A stretch of 11,291 nucleotides of DNA, from positions 1-11,291 of the forward strand of contig JAVKHN010000053.1 of NCBI GenBank assembly GCA_031459935.1, in the 5' to 3' direction. Positions 7,545 through 11,291 of this stretch are shown in pieces. Numbering within the stretch: position 1 is the first letter of the stretch; the number at the start of each line of letters is the position of its first letter. The notes below the pieces were generated by a model that did no database searches, was not told the DNA's origin, and saw only the letters and a program-made list of their open reading frames with translations. This stretch comes from Sysuimicrobium calidum. Lineage in GTDB: Bacteria > Sysuimicrobiota > Sysuimicrobiia > Sysuimicrobiales > Sysuimicrobiaceae. The position numbers and the translations under genes are program-made.

Positions 7545-7597
7545 GGGGACAGGGCCCCGGGGACAGGGCCCGCAAGTAGGGCCCGGGACACAGGGCC
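7545..7597 (+). repeat. Right array of GGGGACAGGGCC units
   Basis: There are two abutting 14-bp units, GGGGACAGGGCCCC (7545-7558) and GGGGACAGGGCCCG (7559-7572), identical at 13 of 14 bases. A looser copy, GGGACACAGGGCC, is at 7585-7597. The array lies upstream of the transposase start, between it and the tRNA gene, and matches the left array in core and orientation. Confidence 0.82.
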
Positions 7598-7629
7598 GGT
7601 AGCACCGGTGGTATGCTTAAGAAGGGTCT

Positions 7630-7704
7630 GGGGACGTAGCTCAGCGGGAGAGCACCTGGTTTGCAACCAGGGGGTCGGGGGTTCGAATCCCCTCGTCTCC
7701 ACCA
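7630..7704 (+). tRNA. tRNA-Ala (anticodon UGC), CCA encoded
   Basis: A 75-base cloverleaf. The acceptor stem is GGGGACG with CGTCTCC and includes the G3:U70 wobble pair that identifies alanine tRNAs. The D arm is GCTC/GAGC. The anticodon stem CCTGG/CCAGG encloses the loop TTTGCAA, so the anticodon is TGC. The T arm is GGGGG-TTCGAAT-CCCCT. The discriminator is A at 7701, followed by a genomically encoded CCA (7702-7704). A weak -10-like TATGCT lies at 7612-7617 in the extended form TGGTATGCT, with no good -35. I see no second copy of the 3' end that would mark an integrated element. Confidence 0.97.
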
Positions 7705-7755
7705 CTAGAAGGCCGCGTCACGGGGGTACCCCAGCGATCCTCGGTGGGGGAGGGA

Positions 7756-7818
7756 ATCAGGACCGCGTTCCGGGGGGCCGGGAGCAGGTGCCGCCATCCT
7801 CGCAACCGTGGTCCTGAT
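7756..7818. repeat. Long inverted repeat, 11 of 12 bp arms
   Basis: ATCAGGACCGCG (7756-7767) pairs with CGTGGTCCTGAT (7807-7818) with one mismatch and a 39-base loop that could fold further. It may be an RNA stem or a small palindromic element. Confidence 0.55.
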
Positions 7819-7834
7819 AGCCGCACCGGCCCCA

Positions 7835-7849
7835 CGCCGGGACCCGGCG
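7835..7849. repeat. Short GC palindrome
   Basis: CGCCGGGACCCGGCG is symmetrical around its central A (7-base arms) and can fold as a CGCCG/CGGCG stem with a GGACC loop. No T-run follows. Confidence 0.5.
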
Positions 7850-7870
7850 AAGCTTTAGCTCCAGGCTGTC

Positions 7871-7895
7871 AGGCCGCTCCCAGGCGGAGCGGCCT
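7871..7895. repeat. Perfect 10-bp inverted repeat hairpin
   Basis: AGGCCGCTCC (7871-7880) and GGAGCGGCCT (7886-7895) are perfectly complementary around the five-base loop CAGGC. This is the most stable-looking hairpin in the interval. Neither flank has the T-tract of an intrinsic terminator. It could be a REP-like element or a structural RNA stem. Confidence 0.6.
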
Positions 7896-7963
7896 CCGTG
7901 TACACCGGCCACCGGGAAACCCGACGAGGAGCCCGGGCTGAAGACATCCTGGAATGCACTACT

Positions 7964-7990
7964 TGGACCGGCCCCTTGGGCTCCGGTCCA
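7964..7990. repeat. Inverted repeat with 8-bp arms and nested inner stem
   Basis: TGGACCGG (7964-7971) pairs with CCGGTCCA (7983-7990), and CCC/GGG can pair inside. It ends two bases before the inverted GGGGACAGGGCC copy at 7993-8004. Confidence 0.55.
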
Positions 7991-7992
7991 TA

Positions 7993-8004
7993 GGCCCTGT
8001 CCCC
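7993..8004 (-). repeat. Inverted copy of the RAYT-associated repeat core
   Basis: GGCCCTGTCCCC is the exact reverse complement of GGGGACAGGGCC, the core in both arrays around the transposase. It lies about 400 bases beyond the right array, on the other side of tRNA-Ala. A weaker nine-base match (CCCTGTCCC) occurs at 8134-8142. Confidence 0.65.
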
Positions 8005-8189
8005 TGGACTCCGCGCCCGTCTGCCTCATCAGCTGGCAGAGACCGTTGGGGACCCTGCCGGAGATCGCCCGGGCTGCCCTTCCCTGCTGATCCCCCCTGG
8101 TGGCGGTCCTGCGGCTCCTCCCGTACTGGTCCGCCCTGTCCCTGTGGTTCCCGGATCCGCTGGGCGTCCGCTGACCCCCGGCAGGGTTA

Positions 8190-8216
8190 TTGTCCGAACT
8201 TCCTGCGGGGTATACT
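8190..8216 (+). promoter_or_regulatory. Candidate promoter of the CsgG-like protein gene
   Basis: TATACT (8211-8216) matches the -10 consensus at five of six bases. TTGTCC (8190-8195) is a partial -35 box with a short 15-base spacer. Transcription would begin near 8223, giving a leader of about 48 bases that contains the GGGGAGGAGG ribosome site. Confidence 0.45.
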
Positions 8217-8270
8217 TCAACCGAAGAGAGGTGCTGCCCACACGGTCCGGAACAGGGTGGGGAGGAGGCA

Positions 8271-9515
8271 ATGCGCGGCGCGGTTCTGGCGGTCTTGGTG
8301 GCCCTGTTGCTGGCCAGCCTGCAAAGCCCAACGCCCGGCCAGGAGGATCGCCCCACCGTCATGGTGGTGGACTTCGCGGTGTCCATCGGCTGGTCGTCCG
8401 CGTCGGAAATCGTCACGGACCGCGTCGTCGCGCGCCTGCGGGAGGAGGGCTCTGTGAGGGTCCTGTCCCGGGCGCAGACCCGTTCCGCCCTGGAGGTGGC
8501 GCGGCTGGACACCCGCGGGATGCTGGACGTCGCGGACGTGAGCCGCGCCGCCGCCCGCGCCGGGGCGGATTACGTGATCATGGGAGAGGTAGAACAGCTG
8601 GACCAGAGTTACACGAGTGGGTGCTTGCCCATCGTCGGGTGCGTGTACACGGTCACCGCTACCGCACGCCTGCGGGGCGTGGTGGTGGACACGGAGACCG
8701 CCACCGTCGTGGCCCGTCCGGACGGCCAGGCGCGGGGCCAGCAGACCGCGGCTTCCGTGTGGGTGGGACCGTGGTGGACCCACGTCTCCGTCAGTAACTT
8801 CGACGGCCAGCTGATCGGAAAGGTCACCCTCGAGGCGGTGGCGCAGTTCGTCTCGAAGGCCAGACCCGCTCTGCGCCCCAAGCCTGGCCGGACGCGGGAG
8901 GCGCAGCCGCTCCAGCCCGGTGCTCCCTCGGGGGGGGTGGAGCGGCCGACGGTCGGCTTCCAGCGGGGCAACCGGTTGCTGCTCCAGGAGACGTTCTCCG
9001 GGTGCTCCTTTCAGCCCGCAGGGTGGCGGAGCTCCGGAGGCACCGCCGAGTGTGTCCGATTCGAGGGCAGATCCTGGGTGGCGGGCGTTCGGGGGGAGAC
9101 CTGGCTGGAGCGCGAGGTTCCAGAACTGGACCTCAGCCGCGACTTCGCCGTGGAGTTCACCTTCCGGGTGGAGACCCGGGGTGGCGAGCCGGAGCTGCGC
9201 GTGCACCTGGGGCGCCGTGACTCCTCCTTCGCCTTCGCGTTGAACTGGATGAACGGCTGGCGGGGGTTCTGGGCGGGCAAACCCCTCCCCGACGTGGCGG
9301 GCGAACTGCGCGGCGCCACCCACCAGGTCGCCCTGGCCAGGAAGGGAGACGTCCTGCACGTGTTCGTGGACGGCCAACGGGCCCTGTCCGACCCCGTGGA
9401 CTCCCTGGCCCTGGCCCGGCAGGCGCGCCAGCTCACGGTGGTTTTCCGTGAGGTCGACATCGAGCGCCAGCGCTACGTCCTGGTGACGGACGTGGTCGTC
9501 AGCCAGTACGACTGA
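8271..9515 (+). CDS. Exported two-domain protein: CsgG-like N-terminal domain plus probable beta-sandwich C-terminal domain
   Basis: 414 residues. Residues 1-23 form a signal peptide (hydrophobic AVLAVLVALLLASL) with no lipobox cysteine, so secretion by signal peptidase I is likely. Residues 28-197 resemble the CsgG/FlgO/LpoB-type fold: RPTVMVVDFAV, then ASEIVTDRVVARLREEGSVRVLSRAQ, then a RAGADYVIMGEV block, then VYTVTATARLRGVVVDTETATVV. In known families this fold is used for envelope assembly. After a Pro-rich linker (201-226), residues 235-414 look like a concanavalin/LamG-like beta-sandwich (LLLQETFSG, DFAVEFTFRVET, VFVDGQRAL). Cys pairs C118/C124 and C245/C261 could form disulphides. ATG 8271 follows GGGGAGGAGG by two to five bases and starts at the signal peptide, whereas the frame open to 8190 would bury it. 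I do not know a named protein with this architecture; the function is unassigned. Confidence 0.85.
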   Translation: MRGAVLAVLVALLLASLQSPTPGQEDRPTVMVVDFAVSIGWSSASEIVTDRVVARLREEGSVRVLSRAQTRSALEVARLDTRGMLDVADVSRAAARAGADYVIMGEVEQLDQSYTSGCLPIVGCVYTVTATARLRGVVVDTETATVVARPDGQARGQQTAASVWVGPWWTHVSVSNFDGQLIGKVTLEAVAQFVSKARPALRPKPGRTREAQPLQPGAPSGGVERPTVGFQRGNRLLLQETFSGCSFQPAGWRSSGGTAECVRFEGRSWVAGVRGETWLEREVPELDLSRDFAVEFTFRVETRGGEPELRVHLGRRDSSFAFALNWMNGWRGFWAGKPLPDVAGELRGATHQVALARKGDVLHVFVDGQRALSDPVDSLALARQARQLTVVFREVDIERQRYVLVTDVVVSQYD

Positions 9516-9687
9516 ATTCCCCCAGCGGCTCGTCGGGCAGGTCCGTCCGAACCGCCAGGGCCGCGCCCACGGGGTAGGTCTCCCTGACCCACACCACCGT
9601 CCGCAGGTAGCCCGACCCCAGCGCGGCCACGGTCACCTGGGCCTTGTCCGTCTCGATCTCCAACAGCGGAGGGATTGGGCTAGGCAT
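9499..9687 (-). pseudogene. Fragment of a lipoyl (biotinyl/lipoyl-attachment) domain, probably from a 2-oxoacid dehydrogenase E2 subunit
   Basis: The conceptual product has LLEIETDKAQVTVAA, the sequence around the lipoylated lysine (ETDKA). It is followed by SGYLRTVV and YPVGAALAV, matching the second half of the lipoyl hairpin fold. The first half (the MPxLG...EGD part) and all catalytic parts of an E2 protein are absent, and I found no continuation in any frame upstream. The segment between SGYLR and YPVG lacks the usual EGD. The 3' end overlaps the end of the upstream plus-strand gene by 17 bases. I judge it a decayed remnant, although a very small lipoyl-domain protein starting at ATG 9687 cannot be excluded. 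Confidence 0.55.
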
Positions 9688-9961
9688 ACTGCGGCCGTGG
9701 AACGGGTCGGACTCCGGCCGGTTTCGGACCTGCCCGTGGTGTACCTGCCGCCCCACCTCCGTCGCGCATCACGGGTACTGCAGAGTCCTGACCCGCCGAG
9801 CGCGCACCCGGACTGCCGAGACTGTGCCGGCCTCGGTCGCCGGACCCGGGGCGTCCTCGACACGGTGGGTGAGTAGGTCCGGACTCGTGTGCGGAGCTGG
9901 CCGCCCGGGTCCGCCGGCTGTCCGCCCCGGACCGTGCCCTCGCACCCCGGCACCGATACGC
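9688..9961. other. Intergenic stretch with no supported feature
   Basis: About 270 bases lie between the lipoyl fragment and the next promoter. Frames are open on the plus strand but encode Arg/Pro/Gly-rich sequence with no recognised motif and no ribosome site. I see no RNA gene or strong hairpin. Confidence 0.4.
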
Positions 9962-9967
9962 TACAAT
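9962..9967 (+). promoter_or_regulatory. -10 box directly before the coiled-coil gene (near-leaderless)
   Basis: TACAAT matches TATAAT at five of six bases and lies nine bases before ATG 9977, so transcription would begin within a few bases of the start codon. No Shine-Dalgarno sequence precedes the ATG. No clear -35 box was seen. Confidence 0.5.
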
Positions 9968-9976
9968 GCCCGTGAG

Positions 9977-10798
9977 ATGCCGTTCACCGTAAAGGACTTC
10001 CAGAGCCTGCTCCGGCTGCTGGAGCGGCAGCCCCAGTGGAAGGACGCCCTTCGCGCGAGCCTGCTGGGCGAGGAGTTCCTCGAGCTCCCGAACCTGGTCC
10101 GCAGCCTCGTGCAGGCCCAGCGGGCCACCCAGCGAGAACTCCGCGCCCTCGCCGAAGCCCACCGCCTGACCCAGCAGGACCTACAGGGGCTGGCCGAGCA
10201 GGTACGGACGCTCACCGACGCCCAGGTACGTACCCAGCAGGACCTCCGGGCGCTGACCGAGCAGGTGCGGGCCTTGGCCGACGCTCAGGCACGTACGCAA
10301 CAGGAGCTCCAGGCGCTGGCCGACGCGCAGAGGCGTACCGAGCAGGTAGTGCGGGAACTCGTGCAGACGACCGGAGTCCTCAAGGGCGAGAACCTGGAAC
10401 GCCGCTACCGGGAGAGGGCGGCCTCCTACTTCCAGCGCATCCTGCGCCGCATCCGGGTTCTGGACCACCAGCAGCTGGGCCTTCTCCTGGACGACGCCCT
10501 GGACCAGGGACGCATTACCCCAGACGAGCGCGCCCAGGTCCTCGAGGCCGACGTGGTGGTCACCGGGCTGGCGGACGGCCGCGAGGTGTACCTGCTGGCC
10601 GAAGTCTCCGGCACCGTCACCGCCCACGACGTCCGCAGGGCTCGGGCGCGTGCTGAGATCCTGGAGAAAGCCACCGGATCCCCGGTGTTGCTGGCGGTAG
10701 CCGGTGAGCAGCTCTCCGACGACGACAAAACTCAGGAGGAGGCCCCGACGGTCTGGCGGGTCCTGGATGGCCGCGTGTCGCCACCCGGATCGCCGTAG
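9977..10798 (+). CDS. Coiled-coil protein with C-terminal PD-(D/E)XK-like domain (DUF3782-like family)
   Basis: 273 residues. Residues 1-42 are a small helical head (FTVKDFQSLLRLLERQPQWK). Residues 43-128 are a continuous Ala/Gln/Leu-rich coiled coil built of repeated units of the type RALAEAQxRTQQEL, including two adjacent 21-residue repeats at 70-90 and 91-111. Residues 140-165 are basic and helical. The C-terminal domain (about 185-268) resembles the nuclease-fold half of such proteins: ADVVVTG (D192), YLLAEVSGTVTAHDVRRARARAE (E209), PVLLAVAG and VWRVLDGR. The usual lysine of the D...E-x-K triad is replaced by S211 (EVS), so catalysis is doubtful. ATG 9977 is chosen from the -10 box, because the frame upstream is not protein-like. 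Similar proteins occur in multiple copies in thermophiles and cyanobacteria with no established role. A paralogue fragment lies at the right edge, facing it. Confidence 0.85.
   Translation: MPFTVKDFQSLLRLLERQPQWKDALRASLLGEEFLELPNLVRSLVQAQRATQRELRALAEAHRLTQQDLQGLAEQVRTLTDAQVRTQQDLRALTEQVRALADAQARTQQELQALADAQRRTEQVVRELVQTTGVLKGENLERRYRERAASYFQRILRRIRVLDHQQLGLLLDDALDQGRITPDERAQVLEADVVVTGLADGREVYLLAEVSGTVTAHDVRRARARAEILEKATGSPVLLAVAGEQLSDDDKTQEEAPTVWRVLDGRVSPPGSP
10184..10309 (+). repeat. Tandem 63-bp repeat within the coiled coil
   Basis: Two in-frame 63-bp units (10184-10246 and 10247-10309) encode 21-residue repeats sharing the pattern xxLTEQVRxLxDAQxRTQQxL. The DNA is clearly related, with changes mostly at third positions. 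This indicates a tandem duplication kept under coding constraint. Confidence 0.75.
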
Positions 10799-10822
10799 GA
10801 CGGGCAGAAGGGTTCGGTGGAC

Positions 10823-11092
10823 CTACCCAGCTTTCGTGGAGGCTGTAGCACCGAGAGGTTCGTGTCCGATCCGCCGCCTCCTCTCGAGCTCCGCAGGAGA
10901 CAGGTACCCCAGGGCGGAATGCCGGCACCGGCAGTTGTAGAACCCCTCCAGCTAGGTGAATAGCACGGAACGGGCCTGCTCCCGGGTCTGGAACGGCGCC
11001 GGTCCAAGACGTCCCGCTCTACGCTGAGCGAAGAACGCCTCGCACAGGGCGTTGTCGTAGGCCTCCCCTGCGGCCCGTGGACGGCACACTCC
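10823..11092 (-). pseudogene. Remnant of an IS3-family transposase (OrfB, DDE integrase C-terminus)
   Basis: The frame ending at TAG 10825-10823 encodes the unmistakable end of an IS3-type OrfB: AYDNALCEAFFA, then FQTREQARSVLF, then LEGFYNCRCRHSALGYLSPAEL. It is broken. A TAG at 10954-10952 interrupts the middle, replacing a residue just before LEGFYN. The stretch after EAFFA is shortened compared with the usual ATLKxEL...RRF. Another TAG at 11095-11093 closes the upstream side, and no other part of OrfB or OrfA follows. Clear terminal inverted repeats were not found. The two intact catalytic aspartates of the DDE triad would lie upstream and are absent, so it cannot be active. Confidence 0.88.
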
Positions 11093-11115
11093 CTACCGCC
11101 CGCATGCCAGCGACC

Positions 11116-11291
11116 CTACCCCTCCGGTGGCAGAGTCCGCCCGTCGAGCACCCTCCACACGCCTAGGACACGCGCCTCGGCCTCTGCGGCGTCCTCCATG
11201 TGGTGACCTGCTACCGCCGCCAGCGTGGGCTTTTCCGTCGCCCGCCGCAGCACCTCGGCCCGACGGGCAGCCCGTTCCACGTCGTGCGCCC
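11116..11291 (-). CDS. C-terminal piece of a second coiled-coil / PD-(D/E)XK-like protein, partial at the right edge
   Basis: Fifty-seven codons are visible before TAG 11118-11116. AHDVERAARRAEVLRRAT lines up with AHDVRRARARAEILEKAT of the complete gene at 9977-10798. LAAVAG lines up with LLAVAG, and VWRVLDGR is identical, ending at almost the same distance from the stop. It is therefore a paralogue in the opposite orientation, running off the window. Whether the rest of the gene is intact cannot be seen. Compared with the complete copy it has PTLAAVAG for SPVLLAVAG and a shorter acidic loop. Function is unassigned as for its partner. Confidence 0.8.
   Translation of the reverse strand, partial: AHDVERAARRAEVLRRATEKPTLAAVAGHHMEDAAEAEARVLGVWRVLDGRTLPPEG

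Larger units (their letters stand above)
6672..7597. mobile_element. RAYT transposase module with flanking short repeats
   Basis: The interval contains one REP-associated tyrosine transposase gene with arrays of related 13-14 bp units (core GGGGACAGRGCC) on both sides. The arrays lie at 6673-6775 and 7545-7597. The boundaries given are those of the recognisable repeats; no target-site duplication was identified. RAYTs are usually single-copy domesticated transposases that act on short palindromic or repeat elements in trans (known). That these repeats are its substrates is inferred from their position. Confidence 0.6.
7705..8189. other. Hairpin-rich non-coding interval after tRNA-Ala
   Basis: Roughly 485 bases hold no credible protein: open frames here are low-complexity and lack family features and good ribosome sites. 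The first 300 bases carry at least five strong inverted repeats, listed separately where longest, plus GGGGTACCCC at 7723-7732 and GGGAAACCC at 7913-7921. I tested by eye for the T-box core, 4.5S SRP RNA, RNase P RNA, tmRNA and cobalamin riboswitch signatures and found none. The rest (8005-8189) shows nothing I can name. Confidence 0.6.

Noticed and set aside
7394..7705. Minus-strand frame beginning VETRGFEPPTPWLQTRCSPAEL
   Set aside because: This is the well-known artefact of translating the reverse strand of a tRNA gene; it is antisense to tRNA-Ala.
7740..7830. T-box riboswitch after tRNA-Ala
   Set aside because: CAGGACCGCG resembles part of the T-box core, but the AGGGTGGNACCGCG sequence, the specifier stem and a downstream target gene are missing.
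7871..7895. Hairpin as an intrinsic terminator
   Set aside because: The stem is strong but there is no T-tract on either strand.
9644..9976. Upstream extension of the coiled-coil gene to ATG 9644
   Set aside because: The added residues are Arg/Pro-rich without family features, and a -10 box lies just before ATG 9977.
10952..10954. TAG in the transposase remnant as a recoded codon
   Set aside because: The gene also lacks its N-terminal portion, is shortened internally and has a further stop, so decay is the simpler reading.
10732..11007. Minus-strand frame of 91 codons in the IS3 remnant
   Set aside because: Wrong frame relative to the recognisable transposase residues; no motifs.

Overview
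This is a high-G+C bacterial window (about two thirds G+C or more by eye). It has strong purine-rich ribosome binding sites of the AGGGGGTGA / GGAGG type, several GTG starts, and a selenocysteine-encoding formate dehydrogenase. Together these suggest a thermophile-like, deep-branching or Gram-positive-affiliated anaerobe or facultative anaerobe. I cannot assign a phylum from the sequence.

Region 1 (1-4182, minus strand) is a formate-oxidation operon transcribed leftwards. In transcription order it holds a UPF0718/ArsP-type permease (4079-2727), a selenocysteine formate dehydrogenase catalytic subunit (2659-683), and a NuoE-type [2Fe-2S] subunit (686 to beyond the left edge). The last may be fused to a NuoF-type NADH-binding domain outside the window. 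The in-frame TGA at 2371-2369 is followed by a textbook bacterial SECIS hairpin, so the dehydrogenase is one gene and not two broken ones. It nevertheless lacks the N-terminal [4Fe-4S] domain that such enzymes normally carry. A divergent LysR-type regulator (4183-5064) shares an AT-rich control region with this operon.

Region 2 (5071-6655, plus strand) is a complete 1-pyrroline-5-carboxylate (glutamate semialdehyde) dehydrogenase of the RocA type, with its own TATAAT box and a strong ribosome binding site.

Region 3 (6672-8004) is a mobile or repetitive island. A REP-associated tyrosine transposase (RAYT, 7485-6886) is bracketed by short arrays of a 13-14 bp GGGGACAGRGCC repeat. A tRNA-Ala(UGC) gene follows, then a non-coding stretch packed with strong hairpins. 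That stretch ends in an inverted copy of the same repeat core.

Region 4 (8190-9515) is a secreted or envelope protein with a CsgG-like N-terminal domain and a probable beta-sandwich C-terminal domain. It is followed by a fossil of a lipoyl domain on the minus strand.

Region 5 (9962-11291) has two copies of a coiled-coil / degenerate PD-(D/E)XK-like protein family facing each other. One is complete on the plus strand. The other is a C-terminal piece on the minus strand at the right edge. The wreck of an IS3-family transposase lies between them. Regions 3-5 look like accessory DNA; regions 1-2 look like metabolic core.
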